From Prevotellaceae bacterium UBA1746 (lineage in GTDB: Bacteria; Bacteroidota; Bacteroidia; Bacteroidales; Bacteroidaceae): 64,000 bases of DNA. Position numbers and translations under genes: made by a program. The notes beneath the pieces are model-generated. The model was given only the letters and a program-made list of their open reading frames with translations. It did not search any database and was not told the origin of the DNA. Positions within the stretch are counted from its first letter, which is position 1. Every line of letters starts with the position of its first letter. This document shows positions 1-9,330 of the stretch, piece by piece. The stretch covers positions 5,868 to 69,867 of the forward strand of contig DCHS01000046.1 in assembly GCA_002314875.1 (NCBI GenBank). Reading direction: 5' to 3'.

Positions 1-3000
1 GCTTACGCTACCGAGGTTGCGGTCAACGAGGATACCATCGAGCATCTTGATGTCGAACTTGCCAGCCTTCTTAGCCTTGAACTTCAAACGGAAGAGTTCA
101 GGAGAACCGTTCTCAAGGAGGTAGTTATTACCACGGTTGACGAAGGTAGGATAGAGAGCCTTGGTCTTATCAGAGTGGAGACGGTCGTAAGTCAAGTTGA
201 CCATATCCTTCATATCGATAAGTTCGATGCCTGCGTATTCAACGAGAGTCTGATCGTAAGGCAATGCGAAGCTGAGACCATTGACACGGTTCAAATCCTT
301 ACCACTAACGAGAATAGAAATCTCGTCGCCAGCAGCCAGCGTTACCACACTGCCCTTCACTTCAGCACCGTTCTTGCTTGCAGTGAGAACGAGCGAACCT
401 GCAACAGGATTATTGTCGTTGCGGATACCGCCGTCGAGTTCTACGCTGACACAGCTGATATCGTAAGCATCAATCAGGCCGTTACCATTGATATCACCAA
501 TACTTACATAATCGAAGTCACCATCCTTTGCACGAAGACCCGTATAATTCATATAAGAGGTGAGGTCGTTTTCATCGATGCGACCATCGCGGTTAATATC
601 ACCCTGGTACTTACCTTCTGTGCCAGGAACTCGGAAGATGTACATTTCTGAACCAGAACCGAAGTTACCCGCAGCTTCCGTTACATTGAACTTAATATAA
701 CGTGCTTCAGGAGCAAGGTCGGGACGAAGGTCGAGAGAAGCAATACCGTCCTGATTGATACTACCACCGTAGAAGCTGATTGTCTTCTTTTCACCATTAC
801 GAGCCCATGTGAATTCTACGGGTTCAGACCAATGCTGGCGGTCAGAAGAAATGCAGTAAGTACCCTTGGTAATTGTACCGTTTCCGGCATCTTCACGAGG
901 AATGTATTCAAGACGTTCAAGCTGATTAACAGAACGGAGGTCAACAATAAGATCGAAAGGAACAGCCTTAGGATCATTGCTCCAGTCGGTGTGCCAAATC
1001 GTCTTTTCGTCACGGTCGAAGAGTTTATTAACGCCCTGACCACCCTGGTTCTTGCAAGTTGTAGTACCACGAACATCCTTCACAGCCCATTCGAGAGGAT
1101 CAACGATTGTAGCAAAGTTAAATGCGGTCCAGTCGCTTACACCATCGGCATTAACGGCACGAACCTTGAAATTGTAGTCAGTCTGTGCCTGCAAGTCTTC
1201 GAAGGAGAGGGTATTATCCTTAATCGTACTGTAATTCATACCACCAAATTCCACCTCGTAGAAGTCAGCACCTTCAACCTTGGTCCAAGCAGGGCTGAGG
1301 TCATAAGCATGAGCTACAGAAGCAGCGTTATCGAAGACGGGAGCCTGAAGTGCGCCGTGAGTCTTGAGGAGAGGATCTGCGGGAGAGTTTTGCCAACCCT
1401 TGATTTCCACCTCAATCTCAGCATTCTTCACGTCAACTTCTTCCATACCAATTTGGATATGAGAAGGCATGGTGGGATAGGTAACACCAGCAGGAACAGC
1501 CTCACGAGTAAAGTGCCAAGGCATCGTCTCGTTGAACGTATATGCAGCAAGCACCTTCTTGCCGTTAACCTTTACGACAACATCCTTGGGAGCCTTGGTA
1601 GCATGGATAATGAACTGGGTGCGCTTCATCGGTTCAAATTCCCTGAAGTCGCCCTCAGTCTTTTCAATCTTAACCTTAACCTTGTCACCTTCCTGCTTAC
1701 ATTTCACACGAGTTGTTGTGCAAGCGCCTCCGAGATAAGCCTGAGTATTGCCATCATCGTCATATGAAGTAAATTCAGACTGTCCAGCAGGCCAGATTTC
1801 GAATTCACGGAAATGAGGATCAATGCCCTTAGGATTGTTATTGGGATTGGTCAAAGGAATGATTGCACCCGCCTTTGCGAAGAGAGGTATCTTCCAGAGA
1901 GGCGCATCGAAATTGTTGACGATACGGTTACCTTCGTACTTTTCACCCGTGAAATAATCATACCATGTGCCTTCAGGGAGATAAATACCATTACGGATAT
2001 CATTACCGTCCTTATCTGCCTTAGTTTCCTTATAAATAGGAGCTACCAAGAAGTTAGGACCGAACATGAACTGGTACTGGGTTGCCTTTCCGAGGGTATA
2101 TTCATTGGGATATTCCAAGAACATTGCACGGATCATAGGCATACCATCAACCGCCTCGCGAGCAATCGTATACTGATAAGGCAGAAGCATGGACTTCTGC
2201 TTCAAGTACCAGCGATTGAGACTTGTTGCAGGTTCGCCAAGAGCTTGGGGATATTTAGGATTCATACCCCAGCCATCCATATTGAGTTCCATGGGAGTAT
2301 ATGTCTTCCACTGGAATTCGCGAACGTTTACAGGAATGTTCTTACCGCCGAAGATACCGTCAACATCGGAAGTTATGTTGGGCTGGCCAGAAAGGCCGGA
2401 ACCAATGAATGTCGGGATATGGAAACGGATGTACTCCCAGTCACCGCCTGTCTGGTCACCGGACCAGATACCAGCATAACGCTGAGTACCAGCCCAACCA
2501 TCGAGACTGATGATGAAGGGACGAGCGTTATTGCCATAATAAGGCATAATTTCGCCAACGTCAGCAACGCCGTTCAAACCGAAACTATAACCCCAACCAA
2601 CCCAAGCAACGTCAGTCTTGAGTACACGTACACCGGCATCGCGAACTTCCTTCACGATATCACGCTGGAGAAGTGCCTCGATACCTTCCTTGGGATGCAA
2701 ATCGCTCTGCGTCCAAAGACCGATTTCAACGCCCTTATCACGAGCATAATCTCCGAAACTCTTCAAGTTGGCGATATTTCCGTCAAGAGTAGGAGTCTGG
2801 CCGTAACCAGCACCGTAACCATCGTTAGGCAAGAACCAACCGAGAGGCATATCATTGTCCAGATAACGATCAATAGCGGCGCGAGCAGACCACTGATAGT
2901 TATTGCTCTGGCCGTATTTGCCTTCGAGTTCACCGTTCAAGGATTCACGAACACCGCCGTTATCTTTCTGGCTCTCATTATAGGTTTTTCCGTCTTCATA

Positions 3001-3903
3001 AGTCATAAAACCTGTCTTACCTTCTTCTGCAGGAGTCCAGTAGTCACGGTTGTAAGCATTAAGATGTCCTTCGTAGAAACCAAACTTAGGAAGGAGAACA
3101 GGATTACCTGTAAGCTGGTAGAAGTCGTTCAAGAGTTCCGTCGGCTTTTCATCAACCATGAAGAACACATCGAGATAATCTTCATAATGGGTAAGTTCAA
3201 CTTCACCCTTCTTCTTTGCGCCAAAATCATAACGGCCGGGCTGGAAAGTATGCCAAAGCATACCATAACCACCCGTACTCCAATAGAAAGGCGTAGGACT
3301 TGCTACACCACCGTCAACCCAGTTGTTGGTGTTCTCAATAGCGATGCTTTCACCGCGATGGCTGAAACGTCCGTTCTGGACACCGCCACCGTAGAAGTAT
3401 TCGTTGTTGTCGCAAGAGAGGGTGATAGAGGTCTTACCTTCTTCAAAGCTGACGGGACTGGTAAAGGTGAAGGCCTTTTCATTGTCCTTGTTGTAAGCCA
3501 CAAGGCGACCGTCATTGAGAATGATGAGGCTCATCTTGGGAGTCTCGATGCTGTAGGAACCGTTGGCTTCGGCCTTCAACTCGAGAACGCCGGTGTTGCG
3601 ACGAGGATTCTTCACCAGAATCTCTGCCTCGGGTTCAGCCTTCGGATTACGAATAATTCCACCGTGGTTGTCCTGGAAAAGACGCACGATGTTATCTCCG
3701 TAAAAATCGAGAGCCATCATGGTGTTGTCAGCAAAATACACCTCAAAGGTAGTATTGTTCAACTGCTGAACCTTTGTAACTTTGCTTGTTGTCTGCTCAA
3801 CACCCTGAACATCAGCGTTACCAGTAAAAGCGTTGTTAGCATATCCTGCCATCGTTGACAGGAAGGCACAAGCCACAAAGGCTGAAAGATATTTCTTCTT
3901 CAT
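1..3903 (-). CDS. GH31 family glycoside hydrolase with FN3, F5/8C, dockerin-like and cohesin-like modules (3' end outside window)
   Basis: Secreted GH31 alpha-glycosidase. The frame is open for 1301 codons from the ATG at 3901-3903 to the window edge, so the C-terminus is missing. A signal peptide covers about residues 1-22, then an N-terminal beta-sandwich, then the catalytic barrel (about 255-620). Predicted catalytic aspartates are D431 (KTDVAW) and D483 (WSGDQTGG). After a C-terminal beta region come an FN3-like stretch (about 850-930), an F5/8 type C domain (about 935-1085), a dockerin-like pair of EF loops (about 1099-1160, with GDINRDGRID and GDINGNGLID) and a cohesin-like beta domain. 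This modular order and the SGDQTGG region recall the GH31 alpha-N-acetylgalactosaminidases of gut bacteria; that specificity is an inference from memory of the family, and alpha-glucosidase or alpha-xylosidase activity is not excluded. It is the last visible gene of the GH29/GEVED unit, behind a hairpin at 3939-3961. Confidence 0.88.
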   Translation of the reverse strand, partial: MKKKYLSAFVACAFLSTMAGYANNAFTGNADVQGVEQTTSKVTKVQQLNNTTFEVYFADNTMMALDFYGDNIVRLFQDNHGGIIRNPKAEPEAEILVKNPRRNTGVLELKAEANGSYSIETPKMSLIILNDGRLVAYNKDNEKAFTFTSPVSFEEGKTSITLSCDNNEYFYGGGVQNGRFSHRGESIAIENTNNWVDGGVASPTPFYWSTGGYGMLWHTFQPGRYDFGAKKKGEVELTHYEDYLDVFFMVDEKPTELLNDFYQLTGNPVLLPKFGFYEGHLNAYNRDYWTPAEEGKTGFMTYEDGKTYNESQKDNGGVRESLNGELEGKYGQSNNYQWSARAAIDRYLDNDMPLGWFLPNDGYGAGYGQTPTLDGNIANLKSFGDYARDKGVEIGLWTQSDLHPKEGIEALLQRDIVKEVRDAGVRVLKTDVAWVGWGYSFGLNGVADVGEIMPYYGNNARPFIISLDGWAGTQRYAGIWSGDQTGGDWEYIRFHIPTFIGSGLSGQPNITSDVDGIFGGKNIPVNVREFQWKTYTPMELNMDGWGMNPKYPQALGEPATSLNRWYLKQKSMLLPYQYTIAREAVDGMPMIRAMFLEYPNEYTLGKATQYQFMFGPNFLVAPIYKETKADKDGNDIRNGIYLPEGTWYDYFTGEKYEGNRIVNNFDAPLWKIPLFAKAGAIIPLTNPNNNPKGIDPHFREFEIWPAGQSEFTSYDDDGNTQAYLGGACTTTRVKCKQEGDKVKVKIEKTEGDFREFEPMKRTQFIIHATKAPKDVVVKVNGKKVLAAYTFNETMPWHFTREAVPAGVTYPTMPSHIQIGMEEVDVKNAEIEVEIKGWQNSPADPLLKTHGALQAPVFDNAASVAHAYDLSPAWTKVEGADFYEVEFGGMNYSTIKDNTLSFEDLQAQTDYNFKVRAVNADGVSDWTAFNFATIVDPLEWAVKDVRGTTTCKNQGGQGVNKLFDRDEKTIWHTDWSNDPKAVPFDLIVDLRSVNQLERLEYIPREDAGNGTITKGTYCISSDRQHWSEPVEFTWARNGEKKTISFYGGSINQDGIASLDLRPDLAPEARYIKFNVTEAAGNFGSGSEMYIFRVPGTEGKYQGDINRDGRIDENDLTSYMNYTGLRAKDGDFDYVSIGDINGNGLIDAYDISCVSVELDGGIRNDNNPVAGSLVLTASKNGAEVKGSVVTLAAGDEISILVSGKDLNRVNGLSFALPYDQTLVEYAGIELIDMKDMVNLTYDRLHSDKTKALYPTFVNRGNNYLLENGSPELFRLKFKAKKAGKFDIKMLDGILVDRNLGSVS

Positions 3904-3938
3904 TTAATAAAATCAGTTATATACAATATCGTATAAAA

Positions 3939-3961
3939 GCCATTGGCCAGAGACCAATGGC
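3939..3961 (-). terminator. Hairpin between GEVED protein gene and GH31 gene
   Basis: An 8-bp perfect stem (GCCATTGG/CCAATGGC, 7-nt loop) lies just past the stop of the 3975-6311 gene. Read on the minus strand it is followed by TTTTAT. It could end the upstream transcript or partly attenuate transcription into the GH31 gene, which has no obvious promoter in the 35 bases before its start. Confidence 0.55.
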
Positions 3962-3974
3962 ATTTATTCAAAGA

Positions 3975-6311
3975 TTAGTGGAGGACTTTGCGGCCAGCTT
4001 CAATATAGATGCCCTGAGGCAACATGGAATTCTGAACGCGACGCCCCTGGAGATTGTAGATAGCGTCATTGCTATTCTGCATCTCAGGAGCAATGATGCC
4101 AACGGGAATCTCTACGGCTTCAAGGGCAGAAACACCGAAAATTGTAATGTAACCCCAACCCCAAGCGTCTTCGGTAGCTATGTCGTAGTCAAAGGTAACG
4201 GATTCAATAGCCTTTTCCTGATCTACATCAACCATCTGCTCGGAAAGCGAATAGTTTCCAGCTTCAAAGTGCTCGTTGTTGGCAGGACCACTGGTGTAGG
4301 TATAACGCCAACGGGCACTTACACCATAGGCAGGAGTGCTGACATGGCCCCAGTCGGGAGTCTCGAGGGGGAAGGCCTCGCTATGGGTTCCATCGGCATA
4401 ATTCAAGGTTGCCTTGTAAGCCAAAGCGTAATTTTCCTTGTTGGCACCAACAACAGCAAAACCTAACTGCTCAGCCTTTACAGGATTGGCAAAAACCAAA
4501 GTACCGGAAGTTGCGGTCTTGTGGTTGGTCCAATACTGGGTATCCTTGGTCAGGACAAGACAATTGTCACCAGCACCGTCTGCCAATTGGTACTTATGTC
4601 CTGCGCTCGTTGTGAAAGCGAGATCCTCTGGGAGAACAGTATAGCCCGTAGGCATACCATCATAAGGCTGGATGAGCTGTGATCCGTGCGTATCCAGTGG
4701 ACCTCGCGCCGTAGGGCCCGCTTCAAAACCGTTATAGATGCAGTCTGCATTCCAACCACTCTGGATGGCAACGGGAATGGAAGCCTGAGGTTCGTCGGAA
4801 GGTTCGGGATCAGGAGTATCCTTATCTTCTACCATTACGCCTTCGATGAGGACATCACCGTCGAGAACTTCTGCAGGAATTTCGATTTCGTTATTTTCAT
4901 CGAACTTGCTGGCAGGATAGAACTCGGTTACGAACTGAGGATTGCTATGAACGAGAGAGTCACCGTTAAGGTTGTAACCATGGCGAACATAGATACCACC
5001 GTTTCTGAAGCCCTTTTCAGGAACACTCTTCACACGGAGAGGAGTCATGAAGGCGTGCTTGTATCCGCCGCTGAAAGTAGTACCGTCAGCCACTACGACT
5101 TCACCGTTACGTTGAGCATTGAGAACGGTGATTTCATCTTCGTGAACATTGAGGAGAACATCCATGATGTGACCTGCGGTCTGAATAATGCTATAGTCAG
5201 CATCGGTGCTACCGGAAGGTTCGATGCAGTTTCTGTCCACCTTGAAACGCATACGATATAGACCCTTCTTCAAATCTGCGGGAACAGTGAATGCAGGAGG
5301 ATTCATCGTGTTCTGACTCGCTACACTCTCGCCATTACTATTGAGGCCGTTGAAGAGTGAATAAGTCATTACATCACTGCCCTCTGCAGGCTTACCGTCA
5401 GCTTCGAGTGCAGTACTGAACTTACCATTGTTATCTCTGTCGAGGTAAACATAACCGTTCAAACCTGAACTACCAGCACTGTAATTGAAAGTAGTAGTGA
5501 AGGAGTCACCGGGCTTTGCAGCAAGGCGAGTCGTGATGTTGTTGGTATAAAGGGTAACATTGGTTGTTGTAGCACTGGTCTTTGTAGTCGTCGAAGTTCC
5601 TGCAATGTTTGTCTTTACAGAAACGAGACGGCGGGAAGTACCCTGCGTTGACTTCTGATTTTCAACGAAGCTCAGGGGATAGTCACCAACGAGAGCAATA
5701 CGGGGAACATCGCTCTTGTTGACTACGATGTCATCCATATAAGCTACGAAAGGAGATTTCAGACGATGAGTGGATTCACAGTCAAAGACAAAGACGAGAC
5801 TGTAAATGTCAATGTTGCCTGCACCCTGAATGGGGAAGATAACATCGCTCCACTTGTCTGTGGTTGCGCTGTTAATGGCTAAAGCGGTAGCCTGAACAAC
5901 ATCAGTATGCTGATGAGCCCATTCGTCGTTGCTGTGCTTACCAAGAGCAATGATGAGGCAACGGCCTTCAACAGGCTTGTTGAGCATAACATGAACATAC
6001 TTCATCTCAGGAGTAAGTTCAAAACGCTGGTCGGGAGCAAGATCCACGCGAGCACCATAGAGGTTGGAGCCGTAGAGTGAACGCTGGCAACCGAGGACAT
6101 AATCAGAGGGGTTAACTTCGTCCAAGAACGGATTCTTAACAACGGCGCAGTTTCCTGTAAGCTGACCTGTACGGAAAGGAGATTCTTCCCAGAAGTCATA
6201 CACACCGACACCCGTATAATCACCCGCTTCGGGTTCAAAACTTACCTGTGCAGAAGCTCCCAAAGCAAAGAGGGAGAGGCAGGAAGCAGAAAGAATATGC
6301 TGTAATTTCAT
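3975..6311 (-). CDS. Secreted GEVED-type multidomain protein with YDLQGRRV-type C-terminal tail
   Basis: Secreted protein of 778 residues with no enzyme motif that I recognise. Signal peptide at residues 1-21 (ends GASA). Residues 22-215 form a beta-rich domain. Residues about 225-395 resemble a GEVED domain: a stretch with YVYLDRDNNGKF and a second segment ending in a KVDRN motif. The part around 530-745 contains a YADGT motif typical of beta-sandwich binding domains. The last 30 residues are the tail IYNLQGRRV...GIYI..GRK shared by several secreted proteins here. It is a paralog of the 18126-21524 protein and, like it, lies directly downstream of a GH29 fucosidase gene (20-nt gap). A surface glycan-binding or accessory role is inferred from context only. 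Confidence 0.75.
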   Translation of the reverse strand: MKLQHILSASCLSLFALGASAQVSFEPEAGDYTGVGVYDFWEESPFRTGQLTGNCAVVKNPFLDEVNPSDYVLGCQRSLYGSNLYGARVDLAPDQRFELTPEMKYVHVMLNKPVEGRCLIIALGKHSNDEWAHQHTDVVQATALAINSATTDKWSDVIFPIQGAGNIDIYSLVFVFDCESTHRLKSPFVAYMDDIVVNKSDVPRIALVGDYPLSFVENQKSTQGTSRRLVSVKTNIAGTSTTTKTSATTTNVTLYTNNITTRLAAKPGDSFTTTFNYSAGSSGLNGYVYLDRDNNGKFSTALEADGKPAEGSDVMTYSLFNGLNSNGESVASQNTMNPPAFTVPADLKKGLYRMRFKVDRNCIEPSGSTDADYSIIQTAGHIMDVLLNVHEDEITVLNAQRNGEVVVADGTTFSGGYKHAFMTPLRVKSVPEKGFRNGGIYVRHGYNLNGDSLVHSNPQFVTEFYPASKFDENNEIEIPAEVLDGDVLIEGVMVEDKDTPDPEPSDEPQASIPVAIQSGWNADCIYNGFEAGPTARGPLDTHGSQLIQPYDGMPTGYTVLPEDLAFTTSAGHKYQLADGAGDNCLVLTKDTQYWTNHKTATSGTLVFANPVKAEQLGFAVVGANKENYALAYKATLNYADGTHSEAFPLETPDWGHVSTPAYGVSARWRYTYTSGPANNEHFEAGNYSLSEQMVDVDQEKAIESVTFDYDIATEDAWGWGYITIFGVSALEAVEIPVGIIAPEMQNSNDAIYNLQGRRVQNSMLPQGIYIEAGRKVLH

Positions 6312-6331
6312 AATAACATCAAATTAACGGG

Positions 6332-7840
6332 TTAGAAAACTGCGATCTTTTCGAGGGTGGGACAAGCCTTAGCGCTCTTAATGGTAATGCGGACATACTT
6401 TGCATCATAGCCATTGCCATAGTTTGAAGTGCTGCCATTCAAAGGAATGATGCGCTTGTAACCTATGGTGGTGCAAATGCTGCTTGCACGCTTTGACCAT
6501 GAATTGCCGTCAGCAGAAGTTTCAATAGTGAAGCTCTGAACGCGCTGGCCAAGGTTTACATGTTCCTGGAGCATAACGAAATGAACATTCTGTGTTTCTT
6601 CCCAAGAGAGGGTGATAGTGGCAGAAGTAACATCGTCGTTGGTAGCCCAATAGGTTTCCGTGCTGCCATCGAGAGCGTTCTTTACATCAAAAGTACGATT
6701 AGCACCTGCGGAACGGGTATCAGAAGCCTCAACCTTTGCGGTCTGTGCGAGGTCATTGCCGAGACGCTCCTTCAAGAGAGCACCCATGCCTTCGAGAGCG
6801 GTAACATCGTGATCGGGAAGCAAACCGCGCTTATCGGGGGGCATATTGAGAATCAGAGTCGCGTTACGACCTACGGTTTCGAGATACATCTGGAAAAGAC
6901 GCTCTGCGGTCTGTGCGCTTTCACCATCGTGATAGAACCAACCTTTCGTTGTGCCCTTGGCATCGCTTTCGCCAGGGAGCCAGAACCAACCGTCTTCGGT
7001 ACCGGTTTCTGCATTGGGCTGGTCCTTACCGTCAACACGGTTATCGGTCAGCCAGTTGGTAACACCGGCATAACCGCTTTCATTACCAATCCAACGAGCT
7101 TCACCACCGACACCCCAGAGTACACAGTCAGGGCAGACTGCGTGAACGGTGTCACGGAGATTAGGAACATCGTAATAGGTCGCACGGTCAACGCTGATGG
7201 TCGTATTTTTTCCACCATAATAACCGCTACCGCCGTTAGCACCGTCGAACCACATTTCGAACTGGTCAGAACCATACTGTGCCAATTCTGAGCACTGACG
7301 GAGGAATACATCGGTTACATATTTCTGCGTACCATAGTATTCGGAATTACGGTCCCAGGGAGAAACATAGAAACCGTACTTCATGCCGAGTTTCTGTGCT
7401 GCTGCGGCGAAATCACGGGGGATGTTGGTATTACGGGCATTGGTACCGCCACAACTGCTGACGCAGTGCTTGGTGGTCTCAGTAGGCCAGAGGCAGAAAC
7501 CGTCGTGATGCTTTACCACGGCAATACCACCTCGCATACCGGCTGCCTTACAAGCTGTAAGCCACTGTTCTGGATTAGGAACCTGAGTGGGAGCGAATTT
7601 GCTTTCGGATTCATCACCATTACCCCATTCAAGACCAGTAAAGGTATTCATACCAAAATGGAAGAAACCATAGAATTCGGTCTGCATCCACTTCAACTGA
7701 CGAGGAGCGGGAACGGGGAAAACCTTCGCGGGCTCATTGTCAGGATTGGGCAAATTTTCATTGACGATAGTCAGTCCCTGTGCTGATGTAGCAAGAGATC
7801 CGAACATTGCCAAGATTGCCATTGTGAAACTCTTTTTCAT
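6332..7840 (-). CDS. GH29 alpha-L-fucosidase (copy 1)
   Basis: Predicted secreted exo-acting fucosidase that removes alpha-linked L-fucose from glycans. The 502-residue protein has a signal peptide (1-20) and then a GH29 catalytic barrel: YGFFHFGMNTF (57-67), KHHDGF (110-115), and EMWFDGANGG with the expected nucleophile D199. The C-terminal third (about 370-502) is an F5/8 type C-like beta-sandwich that ends in VRIT and a CPTLEKIAVF motif. The start is supported by the Lys-rich signal peptide and a Bacteroidetes promoter about 55 nt upstream (7895-7903). It is close to the second GH29 at 21538-23028. It heads a unit with the GEVED protein and the GH31 gene. Substrate linkage cannot be read from the sequence. 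Confidence 0.93.
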   Translation of the reverse strand: MKKSFTMAILAMFGSLATSAQGLTIVNENLPNPDNEPAKVFPVPAPRQLKWMQTEFYGFFHFGMNTFTGLEWGNGDESESKFAPTQVPNPEQWLTACKAAGMRGGIAVVKHHDGFCLWPTETTKHCVSSCGGTNARNTNIPRDFAAAAQKLGMKYGFYVSPWDRNSEYYGTQKYVTDVFLRQCSELAQYGSDQFEMWFDGANGGSGYYGGKNTTISVDRATYYDVPNLRDTVHAVCPDCVLWGVGGEARWIGNESGYAGVTNWLTDNRVDGKDQPNAETGTEDGWFWLPGESDAKGTTKGWFYHDGESAQTAERLFQMYLETVGRNATLILNMPPDKRGLLPDHDVTALEGMGALLKERLGNDLAQTAKVEASDTRSAGANRTFDVKNALDGSTETYWATNDDVTSATITLSWEETQNVHFVMLQEHVNLGQRVQSFTIETSADGNSWSKRASSICTTIGYKRIIPLNGSTSNYGNGYDAKYVRITIKSAKACPTLEKIAVF

Positions 7841-7894
7841 ACTATTTAGTTTTATCGGTTTGTCTTTTCGTAAAACAAAGTTTTAAATATGTCT

Positions 7895-7903
7895 GCAAAG
7901 GTA
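7895..7903 (-). promoter_or_regulatory. Bacteroidetes -7 box for GH29 copy 1
   Basis: The minus strand reads TACCTTTGC, matching TAnnTTTGC. A TTTG lies 20 nt upstream, inside the loop of the terminator hairpin at 7912-7938. The start codon of the GH29 gene is about 55 nt downstream. Confidence 0.65.
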
Positions 7904-7911
7904 CAAAGAAA

Positions 7912-7938
7912 GCCCCATTTGAGCAAATCAAATGGGGC
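7912..7938 (-). terminator. Intrinsic terminator after the DP-linker protein gene
   Basis: 9-bp perfect stem GCCCCATTT/AAATGGGGC with a 9-nt loop, T-rich on both sides, so it may work in both directions. It follows the stop of the minus-strand gene at 7986-9203. Its loop also supplies the TTTG of the next promoter. Confidence 0.75.
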
Positions 7939-7985
7939 ATTTTTTTCTAAACGATTAAAAATCGTTCTACAAAGAATATAAATTC

Positions 7986-9203
7986 TTATTTCTGAACAAA
8001 CTTACGACGGTTGCGGATATAAATCTGACCGTTTGTCATGTTAGAAACCTGGCGGCCGGAGAGATCATAGGGAGTACCCTTTACCTGTTCGGTTTCAACA
8101 GCCTTGATGCTCTGCTGGGTGAGCTGTTCGTTTTCAATGACATCCCATGCAGAACCCTTGTCGTCTGCACTCCAAATGCTGACGGGATACTGCAACTGAG
8201 GACATGCACAGAGATAACCCATGCTCCAGGTACCGCTGTTGAAGGTAAAGAAGCTGTTATCTTCGGTAAGACCAATGTTTATGGGAGTGGGGGCTTCAAC
8301 AAGATAAGCTGCGAAACAGTCACCAGGAGTTACAAGATAGAGACCGGTTCCTACATTGCGAAGGTAAGCCTTAGTTCCTGCAGGGTTGGTAAGAAGCTGC
8401 CAAGCGTTGTTGGGATCGTTGAGATCAACTTCTTCAGCATACATACCACAGTTATCGGGAATGGTAACTTCGTCGTTGTAAACTTCACCAATGAAAGCAA
8501 TAGCAGAACAATCAGCACTGCAATGGGACATAAACTCTTCGTCAACTGACCAGTCGGGGCTGTAAATCAAAGTACCAAGGCCATTCGCATTGACAACATT
8601 GTAAACATGACCAGCCTGGAGATCGTAGAGGTTCACGGGAGACTGGGGATCGGGATCAGGATCGGGGTCAGGATCGGGATCGGGGTCGGGATCGGGGTCG
8701 GGGTCGATAGGATCTACGCTACCGCCGTCTTCGTAGGAGAAGTCAGCGTTAGAATCGTTTGCCTCATAAACGAACCAGAGAAGATCGTTCTTCTTATCGG
8801 TATAAACACCAGAGCCTAAGTCTGCATTATCGCAGCTGATACCGTAAGACTGACCGGCAACATAAACCTCATAGAGATTGTCTTCGTAAGATTCTACGAA
8901 TTCCCAAACGGTAGGATTTGTGGTACCTGCGTTCCATTCGGGCCAGTTTGCAATACCGAAATACTTGCTACCGCAAGAAAGAATGAAACCGCCGTTGGTA
9001 GCATTGAATACAAAGGGAGTACCCAACTCGCGAAGAGAAGCACCACTCTGCTCATCAGCATTGATAGCATCTTCACCATCAGTCAAGGCGAGGTAATAGT
9101 CCGTACCAGCGAACTGGAGCACGTACTTCTTGTCTGAGCTGAACTGTGCCCATGCCTGAACACTGGCAAGAACCAGGAGTAAAAGCGTAAAGATTTTTTT
9201 CAT
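7986..9203 (-). CDS. Secreted two-domain protein with Asp-Pro repeat linker and C-terminal tail
   Basis: Secreted protein of 405 residues, function unknown. The start is placed at MKKIFTLLLL (9201-9203), because the upstream in-frame ATG at 9260 would put 19 extra residues before a clean signal peptide. An N-terminal beta domain (about 20-165) and a second beta domain (about 195-375, with an AWQLLTN...YLRNVGTGLYL segment reminiscent of beta-trefoil lectin repeats) are joined by a linker of about ten Asp-Pro pairs. The C-terminus carries YDLSGRQV...IYIRNRRK, a variant of the tail common in this window. It lies 127 nt downstream of the last DUF1735 lipoprotein of the susCD unit, separated by a large inverted repeat. 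A carbohydrate-binding role is an inference from the neighbours. Confidence 0.72.
   Translation of the reverse strand: MKKIFTLLLLVLASVQAWAQFSSDKKYVLQFAGTDYYLALTDGEDAINADEQSGASLRELGTPFVFNATNGGFILSCGSKYFGIANWPEWNAGTTNPTVWEFVESYEDNLYEVYVAGQSYGISCDNADLGSGVYTDKKNDLLWFVYEANDSNADFSYEDGGSVDPIDPDPDPDPDPDPDPDPDPDPQSPVNLYDLQAGHVYNVVNANGLGTLIYSPDWSVDEEFMSHCSADCSAIAFIGEVYNDEVTIPDNCGMYAEEVDLNDPNNAWQLLTNPAGTKAYLRNVGTGLYLVTPGDCFAAYLVEAPTPINIGLTEDNSFFTFNSGTWSMGYLCACPQLQYPVSIWSADDKGSAWDVIENEQLTQQSIKAVETEQVKGTPYDLSGRQVSNMTNGQIYIRNRRKFVQK
8646..8706 (-). repeat. Hexanucleotide tandem repeat encoding the Asp-Pro linker
   Basis: About ten imperfect copies of a GG(A/G)TC(G/A) hexamer on the plus strand, encoding Asp-Pro pairs on the minus strand. 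Unit length is a multiple of three, so copy-number change would alter only linker length. Confidence 0.85.
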
Positions 9204-9249
9204 AAATAAATGTTTTAAGTTATAATGAGTTGTTTGAAAACAAAGAACC

Positions 9250-9322
9250 AACAATTGCACTCACTTGGCCCATAAACCTTATAAACCTATAAACCTTTAT
9301 GGTTCAAGTGAGTGCAATTGTT
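9250..9322. repeat. Large perfect inverted repeat (18-bp arms)
   Basis: Arms at 9250-9267 and 9305-9322 (AACAATTGCACTCACTTG and its exact complement) enclose 37 nt. The outer part of the loop can itself pair (CCATAAA/TTTATGG). It lies between the 9331-10350 and 7986-9203 genes. It may be a strong terminator or transcript stabiliser; it has no U-tract, and the loop belongs to an AT-rich repeat family also seen near 33750 and 36145. Confidence 0.8.
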
Positions 9323-9330
9323 CTTATTGT

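Noticed and set aside
1813..3858. Open frame of 681 codons on the plus strand
   Set aside because: It is antisense to the GH31 gene, whose minus-strand frame has a signal peptide, GH31 motifs and binding modules. The plus-strand translation resembles no protein.
8646..8706. CRISPR or phase-variable repeat
   Set aside because: It is a 6-base coding repeat for an Asp-Pro linker. Changes in copy number keep the frame, and there are no spacers.
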